A stretch of DNA of 64,000 nt from Caprimulgus europaeus. Its lineage: Eukaryota > Chordata > Aves > Caprimulgiformes > Caprimulgidae. The number at the start of each line of letters is the position of its first letter. Within the stretch, counting starts at the first letter, position 1. The stretch lies in assembly GCA_907165065.1 (NCBI GenBank), contig OU015524.1, positions 60,429,295 to 60,493,294 of the forward strand, read 5' to 3'. A program made the position numbers and the translations under genes. Shown here piece by piece: positions 24,293-38,584 of this stretch. The notes beneath the pieces were generated by a model. It made no database searches. It had not been told where the DNA came from and worked only from the letters and a program-made list of their open reading frames with translations.

Positions 24293-27200
24293 TTAGTCCT
24301 ATTCATTTTAATCCTTTAATGGCTAAATCCCTGTGGAAGGTATAAAGAAAATAAAAAGGAGAGTTTCACAAGACCATGAGATTTAAATTTAACAAGTCAG
24401 ATATTAAATAAAAATTGCCTTATGCTACGGACCTGTGTATACACATCCCAATTCCTTCTTTAAGAACATTTACGTGCCAAGTTTCAGCTATTAAAGAGCT
24501 GAAGTTATTAAACATTATGAAAATGAACCATATATTTAAGTTAAATGTCAAGGGACAGATTTATGCAGGTTGACTGTAGCACATATCGTAATACTGTTTC
24601 TAAAAGCAACACAGAACAACATATAAAAAGGTATGTAATTGTTAGTATATTTAGCTGTTTCATAGCTAAAATACAAGAAAGAGAAAACAAAGCAACTCAA
24701 CATTTCAACAAACATTAAGGGGACACACACAGATGACCTCAGGGAAAGAAGAAACACTTTGTTTAATGCAGGTATTTGGTTTCCAAACTTCATCTCACTT
24801 ACAATGGTTTTTCATCCTGGTATTTATAAAGAGTAGCAAATCAGAAATAGCAGTTCCTAGGCCTAGAAACTTTACCTTACAACTTTTGAAATTGATTAAA
24901 ATCTTCTGGCAAACTCATGAAATATTTAACCATGAGCTTATCCAGAGAGTAACTACCTGACCTCTCTGTTTGTTAACTAATTAGCAGGTCAAATCAACTG
25001 TCAGAATTAAGAATATTCAATACTCAAAAGTACAAATCAGCATTGTCCACACTAGCTATAAAAATCTCCTTAAGTTACACCTACCTTGATATTTCACCAG
25101 TAATGGTTGAACAGCCTCATTTATGTATCGACTGTTTTAGAAAATGTGCCCTAACATGTCCCAAGGCACATATACAAAATGCAATAACTTGCACAGAAAT
25201 AATGCCCTACAGTATAATAATATACGTGCATAGGAAAAAATGTATGGTATGTAAAAATAATTCAAACAGTAAAATGGATACCAATGCAGAAATTTTTTTA
25301 GACATGGGTTTATACACTTGAGATTTACTTATCTAATGGTACTAAGAATTCAGAATACACCCTTTAGGAAACATTTAAAGACAGCAGATCTTAAATGAGA
25401 TAAATCAACTGAAAAAAAGTTCTCTCTCACTTCTGTTTTCCATACACTTTTGACAGGAAGTTATATGTCACATTAATAGGCAATACTCTATAGGATCTAA
25501 TGCTTTGCCTGCACAGATATACAATATACATGGAATGATTGGTGGAATGATTTTTCCACATTAAAATGTCTTTCTGGTTGCCAATTTTTATTTCTTATAC
25601 CATTCCTTACCTTTTTTTTTTTTTTTCATTTACCGGCTTAGAAATTTTGTATTGTTCACTTCAGTGATATGCATCTTGCTACAAAGATATCCAACAGAAA
25701 TATTTTGTGTTCATAATAAAAAAGCCCTAAATACTCTACACATCACTCACTACACATGCTGCTAGAATTTTACATCACAACCTTATTCTCCTTAATAGTT
25801 ATAAGGTAAAGGATGTTCCCTATTTTTTACAGTTACATTTTCCAGTAAAGCAAAATGAAAAAGAAAAAATAAATTGTTTAATACCATAAATATCAGGGGA
25901 AAAAAATGCATTTCTGGAAAAAAAAAATAGGATGACTAGAAGAGAAAAATTAAAATTGTATGACTTCATTTTCAATCCACAGTCGCCTTTGAGGGTCAGG
26001 CATCCAAACAATGCTGACCTAGCAGTTAAAATTAAAAACAGCACTTTCAGCTATTATGGATTTTGCTATCACTTTCACAGCGGAAGCATAAGGCACCAAG
26101 ATAGGTTACCATACTTTATCACTGCAAGAGTCTAAAGTTTCATTTCAGACATGTATCAATCATATAATAATATACATTAAATTAAAACCACACTCATTCC
26201 CAACTCAAAGCCTTTCTAGACTTTCTACAAATCATATGATCACAGTTCCATTTTACCAGTCTATAGTCAGTTATGGTCCATGCTCTCTCCTCTCAACACT
26301 GTAGATGTTAGATCAGAAAACAGTCCTATTTCTGGGTCTCAATTTTTTTTAAGAAAGTTCTCCCTAAATTCTCTATAATCTGGAATGTCATGTCAAACTC
26401 TTACTTGGACGGATAAATTAGAATATCATATAAAGATCTGTGTCACACAAATGACTTCAATTCTATTTCAATTGCAAAAGGCAATTTGACAGAAGCTTCA
26501 AGTTTTCCACCCATGTTTCAGAAAAAATATGTTGTTTTTCTTTTTATGCTTTTCTTTATTGAATCTAATTGTAGAGTTTGAAAATAAAAAAGAATGTGTA
26601 AGTTTTAAAATATTAAATTTAAAAGTACAAAAGAGTGATTCTGAATAGATTAATAGATACATGTCATAATTAATATTATATGTATGGATGTGTTTTATTC
26701 CATTTTACCTTTATGTGCATTATATATAAAAATGTTCCTTGGAAGAAAATCTGAAATTAATCTTTTTTTCTTTTTCTTTTTTTTTGTAACAAACACAGAC
26801 ATGATATCTGGGCTTTACTGACAGAGGATTGTATTGATTGTGTAGGACACTGGGGGAATAAGGTATCTGGCAGAAGGTTTTCAAAGTCATCATAGTCCAG
26901 CTGATAATCTTCTACTAAAGAAGTATTTCATTCTTCATATACATCTCCATATTCATTCTTCTGTTTTGGTACTACAAGTAGTACAGCCTTAGATTATTCT
27001 AACATTACAGACAACAATTTCAAGTGGCTTACCTTTTAACTGGTACTTAATTTCACACCTTGGTAGAATAGAACTCATAGGTTGTTTGAATTTTCTGAAG
27101 CAATGGGACCCAATGGGATCAGCTGCAAAGCTAGAGGGTTCAAGAGCTGTCAGAGCTTTTAGTGAATGTGATAACCCAACAGAAGGACATATCTACTGAT

Positions 27201-30200
27201 TTCCAGAGTAAATAGTGTCTAGGGACAGTATGGAGTGTTTGCAAATACACTGAACTTCAAACAGTCTCCAGATTGTGCTAGTACATCACTCTGAGTGAAG
27301 AGTATCGACTCTGACCTTTCTAGGGTGATAGTAATGTTTTGGAGATCTATCTTACAACAAATGAGAATAAAGTCAATACTTGGATGACTCCATTTGAGAA
27401 CCAGTTAGGATGCTACCCTAAGGAACAGAGATCAGTTCCCTGAACTGTCCTGTCTGAAGTCTCAACAGTACTTGAATCAGCTGAGCACCCTTGGTTTAGC
27501 AACGAGTCTAAGTTGAGTCTGCAAAGTCTCCAGCTGCTTATCACAGGAGAGAATTCTAATAGGATTCAAAAAACTATCCCTTCATTGGTCCTGTGTTTGG
27601 AGTGTGTATATCATAAAGACTGTGGGACACTCTCACTGAAGTGAACAGGACCCCATAAATACCATACAAAGTGTTTGTCTAACTCAGGGCAACACTTGTA
27701 AAAAGTTATCTATTTCTTTTTTTTAATTTCATTAAGTCAACCAGCCCATATATTTATTTGAAAACAATTTTAAAAAGAGGGAAAATATTGGTTTCAAAAG
27801 CATTGTTTTTCTGCCAATGCCCTATTTTAAGTATTAAGTGAAAACAAATGAACCCAAAGAGCCAGCAATTCCTCACTAGAATCCCTTCCTGTCTCAATTA
27901 CTCTGGTCATCAGTTCTCACCATATTTTCCTTTTTCTACTTCTCATAGTTTTTTTCTCACTAAAAACAGAGTCTTACTTCTTAATGTAAAAAAAGACATT
28001 CACACAGGAAAATTGCATTCTTAATTTAAAAATAATCATAGTTATGCAAAATAAATTTTTCAGATTTACTTTCACATATATTGTGAAAAAGAAACATCTA
28101 GATGGGCAAGAAAAAGTGCAGTTTCTCCCATTTTCTGGTCATCTTCGAAAGGCAGCTTCTTCCATACAGGTGGCTAGATGCCTTCAACATATTGCACCTG
28201 TTATCTTTTATATACTTGGCACAGACTCCTGTGGAGACATTTTCTTAATTGTGAGGCAGAGAAGCTCTTGGAATCCTGACTGTCTCTTTTACTTTATCTA
28301 ATGTGACAGGCTCATTTGTCTTAAATACTTCACTTTGTAACCCTCTGAGTCATCCTCTAGCAGTATCCTATAACATGTGTCACTCTTTCCCTACTAATAT
28401 CCAACTAGGCAGTCATCCATCTTTTGCTATTACCTTCTTTAATCAGAAAGTCATATGCAGAGATGGAAAACATGTATTTTGCCCATCTCTCTGTCAATGC
28501 AGATTTATTCCCTAGAGTATATTTTCTAGCGTTATGTTTATTTAACTTAGATTACTACAGATTTTCAAAATAAAGTTTCAGCCAAATAATATGAACAGCT
28601 TGGATTACACCATTTGGGAGTTATATGATCAGTAACCAATGCCAAGAGAATCAATAGACAAGAAAAAACATTTAAAATATTAGCAGGAAAATAAATGTGC
28701 CCGTTGCTCTACAACCAAATACAATTCATAGGACTAAATATTAGTTAAATAGATTTTAGTTGAACTCTAATAATTCTTTAGAAGAATTGGATCTATCTAC
28801 TCTTGGCAACCAAGAGATGGTTATCAAGGGCCAGGTGTTTTACATTATCTATAAATTTGCATCACTAAATATCTAAATAATTTACTTTTTTTTTTTTTTT
28901 TTTTAAGAATCAATGACAGTGTGAAATAGCTTTTCAACAGAAGAGCCCACTCTTGTCCAGGCAAAGTATAGAGGCCCAACCTCGACCTGCTCAGTGGGTA
29001 TGAACAAATCCAGAAGCCTGTTCAGTGCCTGGCTTACCAGTGGAGACTCCTAATAATGCCAATTAGTGACAGCTACAATAGTAGTTATTATGATGTAATC
29101 ACTTGCCCACAAAGATTCAGTCTAAGACCACCAAACTTAATTTAAAGAAGTCACTGTACAGTTGTCAGATGACAACTTTAAGTTGTCACTGGCTCACAAC
29201 TACAGCTCTTCATGCTCTCCTGATGCCAATGGGTCTGTGATATTCCTGCTCTGTCTTCTCTCATCGTCTGTGGGCAAGGCATATATCACTGTGCATATGC
29301 AAACACAAGAGGGAGAAGAAGTAGCAGGATACTGGGTCATATCATCTCATATCAGAGGACACCAACAGCCCTGACAATACTATTTCTATTGGTGTAAAGT
29401 AGGTCACAGCTCTTTAGAAGTGAGAATTGTTGTTCAGAGACATGAAAAAAAGTAATGGGAGAAATGAACAAACAAATACAGGGTGATGACATAGACAGGT
29501 CTTCAGCTTCCTAAGTACCCTAACACAAATATGGGACTACAGCAAAACATAGACATTCACTGGACGAACTCTAAACATGACATAGGTGGATTTAGTATTA
29601 ATTTAGCCTGTAAATTAACATGCAGGTTGATGGCATTTCCACTTAGCCTTGCCTATAGAAATAAAAGCCCTAATTAAATAATAAAATTTGATATAATAGA
29701 AGTCTAATTAAAAGTCATAGCCATTCCAACACTTTCTACTTAGATTTTTATAGAAGCAATGAAATAAATATGCCATAAACCCCTTAAAGAGAAACATAAC
29801 TTTCTGCTGATGAATATCAGCAGCTTCACACGCTGTCTTCATTTATAATAAGGTCAAGTTGCAACAAACTGCTGGAAAAGTCTTCTTACAAAAGGGAATA
29901 GGCAAAGCCAACGACCCATGTGTAAGGAATAATTTCAGAACTTTCTCAATCTCAGTGAGCACATCTATATTAGCAAGTTAAATAACTCAAGAGAATGTCC
30001 TCAGTCACTGGGAAACTGTTAGCTAAATTGTTGACACTGGCACTGATATGGTCTTCCTGCAGGCCAATGATCCTTTCTCTTGATCAGTTTTCAGGCACAA
30101 CTCAGGCATTATTAGGGTCTCAGAACAGGCAGGCATCCTCTTTGGGGGACCAGGAGAGCAAGTTAGTGTGGATATTGGCTGCTCCTTTCAATTTGGCTTC

Positions 30201-31682
30201 AGAGAGCAGTCCCAGACATATTTAATTTGCTGTCACAGATTTGTCATCTGGAAGCATAATTCACCCCAGAAAAGGAGAAAGGAAGCAAAAGTCCCTACTC
30301 TTTGTTTTCCTTGTATTTGCGTTAAGAAGTAATATGGTTAGCAGATATACTGCCATATATGTACTAGTATTGCAGTTTTCCCACGCAGACTGACCTTGTA
30401 GTGAGTAACCACATGAAGAGAAGATGCACTGTGTGAAGGACAGACATCACTGTTCCTACTCCAGTGTTTTACGTGCTGCCACTGGCGACCATTTTTGCTG
30501 TGAAGTGTGAAATAACATTGTGATTTCCAAGAGATTATGAGAACTTGAGGGTGAATTGCTCTTGTTTCGGTAAATAATTCAGTCTTTCTCCACCTTGTCT
30601 TCAGGGCTAGCTTCTGCCTCCCTATCAGATTTGAGGCTGTTGGCATGGTTTGTATCTGGTTAAGAGATCACACATTTAGTTGTCAGGAGCTTGAATACCA
30701 TGAGAGCAGAGAAAAGTGAGAGTGTTAGGATGACAGACAACAAACAGAAAATGATGTGTGCTGAGGGCATTCACTGACCATCTGTATATGGCAGAATGGT
30801 CATTCTGGGTTGAGGAAGTAACAATTAAATCTGAATTATGATGCAAATCTGGCATGACTTACTGACTTCAGACAGGGAAGGCCACATTTTTGGTATTGCA
30901 TCATAAGCTTGCCACATGCCTATAGCGGTGCCACACTAAAATCAAAACTGCTTTGAAGCAGAAGAACTCAGAGAGTTTCATCTGTGGGGTCCATAAAAGT
31001 AAGAGTTATCTTACTTAATTTTTAAGCTGCACATGCTATTTCCTCTCCTATGTAAAGCCATTAATTGGATCCTGCAAAACAGTACCCTTTTAATCCTCTT
31101 CTGAATAGAGGAATTATTTAACAGGTTGCCCATATTCTAATACCCTTACTTAGTCCTCAGATTTACCTTTGCCCCTTAGTACCTTCATGGCCAAAGAAGT
31201 CTCACAGATGTAAATGGTCAAAGGGCAGTAATGGTGTCTGCAGTTGAACAAACGCAAACAGCATGGTAGTACAGTTACAATGCCTCTGATGAATATCAGC
31301 ATCCTTTGAGCTACCCTTCCTCACAAAGCTGTAAAAGGGGCTCCACAACTGCAACATGGAGAAAGCCTGCAATCTTGGAACAGGCACAGTCTGCTTTCAA
31401 ACACACAATTTGTTAGACTGAAGGCATTCAAGACATGCGCTGCAGGAGGGCTTGATCTCAGTATTTCAAGTATCCCTGTTGTCACTGCTGAGGTTTGTGA
31501 TCACTTGTGAAAAAAGAGGAGAAGAAATAATTAGCAGTGAATGAGACACAGAAAGCCTGTTAATTTTTACCAGTTAGCTACAATGCAGTTGCAAAACCAC
31601 ATCATGGTATGAGTTCACTGAGGACCTTAAAAGTGTATTGACTGCCCTGTTTTTGTGGGGTATCAGGGTTGATTTAAGTGAT

Positions 31683-31888
31683 TCATAGAATCATAGAACC
31701 ATAGAATGGTATAGGTTGGAAAGGACCTTCAAGACCATCTAGTTCCAACCACCCTGCCATGAGCAGGGACACCTTCCACTAGAGCAGGTTACTCAAAGCC
31801 TCATACAACTTGAACACTTCCAGGGAAGGGGCATCCACAACCTGTTCCAGTGTCTGACCACCCTCACAGTCAAGAATTTCTTCCTAAT
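31683..31888 (-). mobile_element. CR1 LINE 3' fragment, left half of a head-to-head pair
   Basis: The plus strand begins tcatagaatcatagaaccat and runs through ggttggaaaggaccttcaag and tgccatgagcagggacacct to caagaatttcttcctaat. This is the reverse complement of a CR1 3' end of about 205 bp. Its 5' truncation point abuts, within a few bases, the 5' end of a second CR1 pointing the other way. Confidence 0.92.
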
Positions 31889-31891
31889 TCA

Positions 31892-32447
31892 AAGGTCAAA
31901 GGAGGTGATTCTCCCCTTCTACTCAGCTTTCATGAGACCCAATCTGAAGTACTGCATCCAGTTGTACACAACATAAGAAGGACATGGACCTACTTGAGCA
32001 AGTCCAGAAGAGGGCCACGAGGATGATCAAGGGCTGGAGCACCTCCCTTATGAGGGCAGGCTGAGACAGCCTGGAGAAGAGAAGGCTCTGGGGAGACCTT
32101 ATAGCAACCTTCCAGTACCTGAAGGGGCCCACAGAAAGGCTGGGAAGGGACTTTTTACAAGGGCAGCTAGTGATGGAATAAGGGGTAATGACATTAAACT
32201 GGAAGAGGATAAATTTAGATTTGATATTAGGAAGAAATTATTTACTGTGAGGTCAGTGAGACACTGGAACAGGCTGCCGGGAAATTGTGGATGTCCCCTC
32301 CCTGGAAGTGTTTAAGGCCAGGCTGGATGAGGCTTTGAGTGATTTGGTCTAGTGGAAGGTGTCCCTGCTCATGGCAGGGGGCTTGGAACTAGATGGTCTT
32401 TAACGTCTCTTCCAACCCAGACCATTCTGTGATTCTATGATTCTGTA
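31892..32447 (+). mobile_element. CR1 LINE fragment, right half of a head-to-head pair
   Basis: It starts with gtcaaaggaggtgattctcc, continues through tgaagtactgcatccagttg and gaagagggccacgaggatga (the C-terminal region of ORF2), and ends ccattctgtgattctatgat. Frames are broken. Its last 205 bases or so are the same CR1 segment as the inverted copy on its left, so the pair forms long inverted arms about 350 bases apart. Confidence 0.93.
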
Positions 32448-33357
32448 ATGCACAGGATATTGCAAAACAAGGAACAAAAATGCTTCAAAAGAAAATAATT
32501 TAAATTGATATGTTACAACAGTTCCTTCTGACTGGCACCTCTGTAAGTAATATAGCTGTGCCTTTTTCTTTTTCCTCTGAGAATGGAAGACTTCATGTTA
32601 TGTTACACCTGAAACTAAGTTGGGGATAGCAAGGGAGCTGTGCACTGTTATTCACATTGTGTATTGGCTTCTGGGATACAAATTTTTCCATCTTTTTTTC
32701 TACATTATCCTTTTTGCCATCTGCTATTCTGGCACAGGAGCCACATGTTGTGTTGAAGCAATTTTTTACATTTCTTTTGGTCCCTTTCATTCATTCCATC
32801 ACATGTATAAAGGGTCACAGGCTCATAACACTTTTTGGCATTTGATAGACACATCTCTCCTTCTTTTTTTTCTACTTCTGACATAAAATTGATCTTTCAT
32901 TCATTGTGGAGAGAATGTCTCTTACAGATATCCCAAATGAGGCCAGTGGTGAAAATAGGTTAAGAAAGATATTTTTAGAGATTTATCAAATACAAGAAGA
33001 TTGGTGAGAAAATAGCTTAAAATTTGCTGTAAAAATCTTCCCAGAAATAATGAACTGAAACAAGCATCATGGTGTTTTTTCTAATAACAATTTAGAGTCA
33101 GCAGGGTAAGTGCAGGGGTAATTTTCTCAGCTTCAGAGAGTAATGGGAGTTTGTGGGGTATCTCAAACAATAAAGTGTAAAGTAAATAGAATGTAAATAA
33201 GAATGAATATTGCCAAGCTATTCTGGTAAAGAGTGATCTTAGTTGATGTGTCATTCATTAAGATGTTAAAGGCTCAAAGAAAGCTGCCAAATGACATTCC
33301 TAAAGATCTAGAAATGCTACTCTCTGAACTGACTGGAGAGGGTGACAGAAAGGTGTC
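32448..33357. other. Unique non-coding DNA
   Basis: A spacer of about 0.9 kb between CR1 and LTR insertions. Open frames at 32593-32886 on both strands are T-rich or A-rich and overlap each other. No gene seen. Confidence 0.5.
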
Positions 33358-33898
33358 TGTCCTAGTTTCAGCTGGAATAAAGTTAATTTTCTTCCTAGTA
33401 GCTGGTATAGTGCTGTGCTTTGGATTTAGGATTAGAATAATGTTGGCAACACGCTGATGTTTTAGGTGTTGCTGAGCAGTGTTGATACTAAGGCAAGGAC
33501 TTCTCAGCTTCTCAATCTGCCCTGCCAGTGGAGGCAAGGGGTGCACAAGGAGCTGGGAGGGGACACAGCAAGGACAGCTGACCCAAAGGAGCATACCATA
33601 TGATACATGCCCAGTATATAAACTGGGGAGAGTTGACCAGGAGACTCCATGGCTCAGGGATTGACTGGGCATTAGTCAGTGGGTAGGGAGCAACTGTATT
33701 GTGCATCATTTTGTATATTATTATTACCATTATTATTATTAATAATAATATTTTCCCTTCTTTTTCTATCCTATTATACTGTCTTTATCTCAAGCCATAA
33801 GTTTTACTTTTTTTCCTCAATTCTCTCCCCTATCCAGAGGGGATATTGAGTGAGCAGCTGTACGGTACTTAATTACCAGCTAGGGTTAAACCACGACA
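33358..33898 (+). mobile_element. Solo LTR, ERVL-like, 541 bp
   Basis: The ends are tgtcctagtttcagctggaa and ctagggttaaaccacgaca. Flanking pentamers are GTGTC (33353-33357) and CTGTC (33899-33903), a 5-bp target duplication with one mismatch. A clear TATA box, TATATAAA at 33615-33622, marks the likely promoter. An (ATT)n/(AAT)n patch lies at 33716-33752. The motif acagctgacccaaaggagca is shared with the LTRs at 17203-21408 and 56927. No internal viral sequence adjoins it. Confidence 0.88.
33615..33622 (+). promoter_or_regulatory. LTR TATA box
   Basis: TATATAAA lies about 257 bases into the LTR, in the context gcccagtatataaactgggg, at a typical U3 position. Whether it is still active in the host is unknown. 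Confidence 0.6.
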
Positions 33899-36800
33899 CT
33901 GTCCTACCAGGTACACAAAAAGAGCAGTCTACAGAACACACATCCACATGGATGCAGACAGTCCAAGACAGTCTCTGCCCACATTCCCAGATGGCCAGTC
34001 ACACTCCACTTCTGTTTCAGAAGCTGTATTACCAGAATTGAGAGGCTCTGTGCTCAACACCTACTACCTCTAATTGACATTAAGGTAGATATACACCAGG
34101 GCAGGTTTCCATCCCCTTGTCTCAGAGCAGAGGTCTGTCTGTGCACATCCCAAGTAGATGTGTCCCCAGGAATATACAAGCAAAATTTAAACTGCTTGAA
34201 AATGTTTTCAAAGTTATGCTGGGAAACAAAAAGATTCCTGTGCCAAGAAAAATCTGAAGCTCTGCAAATAGGGAAGGATGGCTGGGCTGGTCTCATTTTG
34301 TGAGACAATTCAAAGCTTCATCCTCTGACCCAGCATCAAACTAGCTCACTGTCCACCTCAGAATTCAGACACAGCATGCAAATAATTTGTTTTGGACTAT
34401 ATGACTGAAAAGCTAGGTCATTTTGGATTGGATATTTACATTGTAGGTTTGCTTTACAATTTTATTCATAAAAACCCTGCAGTTCAAATAGCTGGTTACT
34501 GGATAGCTTGCAAGGATAATTTTAAATTGTCCATGTATTTTATTTGAATGCTTAAGTATGATTTTCAGTAATGTATTGGTTTATGTTGTTAGAAATTCCA
34601 ACTGCTTGCACTGCCAAAAGCATGCATTTGGGAATAATTGGGGGTTGCTAATAATATTTTCTTTTTTTTTTTCCATCCTTTGGCGTTTGATTGCCCATGC
34701 AAGTTGTACTTGTAAATTGGCAAGATCCAAAGGCACTTTTATTTGCTCCCTGCTGTCAAGCACTGGGAAGGGGAAGGAGGGAGGATACAGTCATGCAAAT
34801 AACAACTTTATTTCAAGAACCACCATGCTTTAATCTGATACTTTAAGTGAGTTATTGCTTTATCCAAACCTGTTTCATCTGAGTCTTGAAGAGCACCTGG
34901 AATGTGCTGTATCTTCAAACCTTATCCAACACTGATCTGTGGTCTAGGTACATTTCAGACCCGCCTTGCCTCTGGCCATGCAAGATGTCCATTGTCACAA
35001 GGTTCTCATGCACATCCTACCACAGATGGCACACAATCCTCCACAACACAAACAAATACAAGGTAATCTCAGATATTTCATTGGTTTCCTTTGCAGTCTG
35101 CTGGTACTGACTGTCTTTGACATTGTTCCTTATTCTGTCATTTTACAAGTCCTGCACTTTTTTTCAGTACCCGAAGCTACTTGTACTCCCAAAGATTAAA
35201 ACACACTTGCCTTATCCCTTTTGTCCTCTGGCTGAAGTATATAGTTCTTCTCATAGCCTCGACAGCAAAAAAGATGGAGCCACACTCGCGCATGCAAAAA
35301 TAAACTTATGAGATGTCTTCTAATCACACTAAAGGGTGAGGTCAGTGAAGATGGGACAAGAGAGGAGCTCTTTACTTATAACAATTCTTTTCTAAAATGG
35401 TTTGAAACTTTATCTAAAATAATTACTATTATGGGTGAATAAACAAAGGTAATGGCACATGCTGTGGAACTCTACATAAACTCAACAGCTATATCTGCTG
35501 GGATGGGCTATAAAAACACACATGAAATATTCCTTTATGCCCAAGAAGAGCTGGACTGTGGAGGGAATTCACCTTTATTTCAAGCAACTGTTCCTCATTA
35601 CAACCCTCACCCCACCATTCTGTGCTTGAGTCTGCTCCAGTTCTCTGAGGTACCACTGCTCCCACGCGCTTATGGTTTCCATGCTGAGTTATCTGTCAGA
35701 AAGTGTAAGAGCAGCCTGCAGCTAATGAGGAATTACTGGGACAGGAAGAATATTTTGTTGGGGTTTTTTTTATCCACAGGCTCATAATGGCTTTTAGCCA
35801 TCAAAAGCACGGTGGGGTTTGGAGAGCTGGTTCAGTGTGGCAATGTCTTTCATGAACAAATCTCAAAGCTGGGTATAAAAGCAAACGAGGTGGTAAAATT
35901 TAGTCATAGATCAGACTGTAACCAGTTAGTCAGTCAGATTTTGACATAAGTTGAATGCTCAGACGACTAAGCTTCTTTTGCAAGAGAACAAACTTGTTTT
36001 GCCCCAAAGACAGAAAAATTAAACCAGGAGTAAGTAACATGATGGGAAGGTCTCCCCTTATTTCTGTCGGTGATACAGAACTCAGCTCAACTGTGTTTAA
36101 ATGGGCCACTGTCATAATGGTGTCTATATTGATAGAGAAAAGATTTAAGCAATGTTAAACTCTGATTTAAAAGAGGAAGGGAAAATTAGATTAAAACTAG
36201 GAATTAAGACAAATTTGTTTGAAAAACACAATTAATATTTTGGGGAATGACGAAGGGTTTCTGCATATTTGAGCTTTGTAAAAGTATAAGCAGGTACATA
36301 CATCTGCATACCTGAATTGCTGGCAATAGGTTGGTTCATACAGTTATAAATTCTTATATTTATACATTACTTTGATTTTATAGCTATCAGAGTTTTATGT
36401 GTCTATTTGTGCTATGTTAGTGACCAGTAATCCTCCAGGGCATATAACCTATCTTACAGGGTTTTCTTCATAATAGTCAATAAAAGAAACCTTATAGATT
36501 TTATGGTAATACTGTAATTCAAATATTAGATGGTTTAGTAAAGACATTCTAAAAGAAATAAATTGCTCAACAAGTTTATCTACACAGTAGAATCATTACC
36601 TCTGGACTCACAGTGGCATTTTTTAAACCTTTCTGAGGGAATTAATCTCACAGACTATTAGCAACGTTTCCCTATAGCACATACAGCTACCTCTCTGTAG
36701 GTTGCATGGCTGTCTAGTCATTTCCCTTGGAGTGTCACAAAACTAGAGTAAACATTTTACAGACATAGAAACTCACCGATCTCTGTTCTGCTAAATTTAT

Positions 36801-38184
36801 CAGATGCTGTTTCTTGAATGTCTATAATCTCCCAGAACTTCATGGGCTTACTCAGAAGTGTAGAATGAAGCACAGATATTTTAATGGCTGTGTGACTAGC
36901 CACAAATCCTGAAATTGCATCTGGTCCATCTGATCCCAGATGCCACAGGGAATGCTGCAATATCCAGGACTAAAGTCTTAATACCTGTAAAGCATGTATT
37001 TTAATACATATCAGTATCCCTAAGTCAATAAGGACATTTTGAGAGAGAAACTGCAGAACTGATTAACATAAAATATGAAAAGGACAGTGAAAGTAGGAAG
37101 GGAAATAAAGACATATGGATTTCGCAGTTTATTTTCCAATTATTTCTATAGAAGTTACAAAACTTTACTTTCTGCTCTTGGTTTCAGTTGATTTATTTAG
37201 CAACACATCAGATTTCCTTTCTTCTTCTTCCTATCTTGCATACTTCCCTTCATTGATTCAAATCTATGGCTATTCACTGTTTTCAGACATAACCCATACT
37301 TCAGATAAGACTGTGCCTGTTTGAGAAAACTGGTGCTTGAAAAAAAACCAGTCAATAATCTCATGAAGTCAGAAGTAAAGGGGAATCAGAGCCTGGGACA
37401 GGTGAGAGGGTTAGCAAGGAAAGGTTGTGTAAGGAAAGGAACCGTGTTCTGAGGAGTCAGAGAGATGCAAAAGAAGAAGGTTTTAAAGGACAAATTTTGT
37501 CTTATTACTCCTCACCTATCCATCAACAACACAACTAAAAAAACATGGAGGAGCTTCTTTTCAGAGATGACCTGTGGGCTGCATGCACACAAAATTAAGA
37601 ACTTATTTTTTTACTAGTACACTGAAAATTAAATCCTTTTTTTATGTATTTAGTTTTGTTGCTCTTTGAATTAATAGTTTCCTTCTCTCTTTCTCTTGTC
37701 CACTCCCTGGCCTTGCAAGTAGACATTCCTCTGTAGCAATTGTGTCTCCACTGAAATGGATGCAACTCTACTTGGTAAGTGGGACGATCTATATAGACCT
37801 AATTGCAGATCTGAGGCCTACGTGCTCTATCTGTTTTAGCAGAATAAAAGAAGATAATTGTGCAAGAAATACATTCGCATGGGACTCTGAAGATAGGGAT
37901 TCATCTCTCACCTTTTGGTTGGAAGATGCAAAGGCTTTTGCAGTTCTTTTGCAACTCAGCAACAAGCTCATTCCCTCAGTTCTCAGCGTGAAAATGGAAT
38001 CATCAGCTCCTTTTTAATTATTTATTTTATATTTCTTATTTGGGCTGTAATAACATATCTGGGACAGCAAGGATGGGATTCTACCTTTGAGTTAGTTATC
38101 TTAGCCCTTTTTAGTCGGGAGGAAGAAACAGACCTTTGTCTTTTCTTAAATGAGGTACCTAAAAAAGGTTGTACCATTAGTATC
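33899..38184. other. Unique non-coding DNA
   Basis: No gene or recent transposon recognised. One frame of 111 codons (35452-35787, +) has no family features and ordinary composition, so I treat it as chance. Short T runs near 34663 and 35765. Confidence 0.5.
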
Positions 38185-38584
38185 TGTATTGGGTTTGCGT
38201 GGCAAGGTTTTTGGTAGCAGTGGGGGAGGGGACATGGGGTGGCTTCTGTGAGAGAAGCTGCCAGAAGCTTCCCCCATGTCCGACCCGACATAGCCAATGC
38301 CAGTGGCTACAGCAACGGACCCGCCGCTGGCCAAGGCCGAGCCAATCAGTAACGCCTCTGTGATAACATAATTAAGAAAAAAAAAAAAAAAAAAAAAGGA
38401 AGGGAGAAAAAAAAAGCTGCACACTTTGCAGCTGGAGAGAGGAGTGAGAAGATGTAAGAGAAAACAACTTCGCAGACACCAAGGTCAGTGAAGAAGGAGG
38501 GGGAGGGAATGGGCTCCAGGCGCCGGAGCAGCGATTTCCCGCAACCTGTGGTGAAAGACCAGGGTGAAGCGGGCTGTCCCCCTG

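Larger units (their letters stand above)
21409..31682. other. Unique non-coding DNA, 10 kb
   Basis: No gene recognised. It contains an A run (21535-21554), a short (AC)n at about 22093-22109, an (ATAAA)n array (24199-24292), and several T runs (near 22260, 25613, 26780 and 28887). A perfect 8-bp-stem hairpin sits at 22324-22343. The stretch 29990-30260 is richer in G+C with few simple repeats and could be conserved non-coding sequence. Open frames of 60-100 codons are scattered on both strands without domain features. Confidence 0.5.

Noticed and set aside
30338..30646. 102-codon minus-strand frame
   Set aside because: No recognisable family, ordinary composition, likely chance.
35452..35787. 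111-codon plus-strand frame
   Set aside because: No domain, no repeat family and no splice context; compatible with chance.
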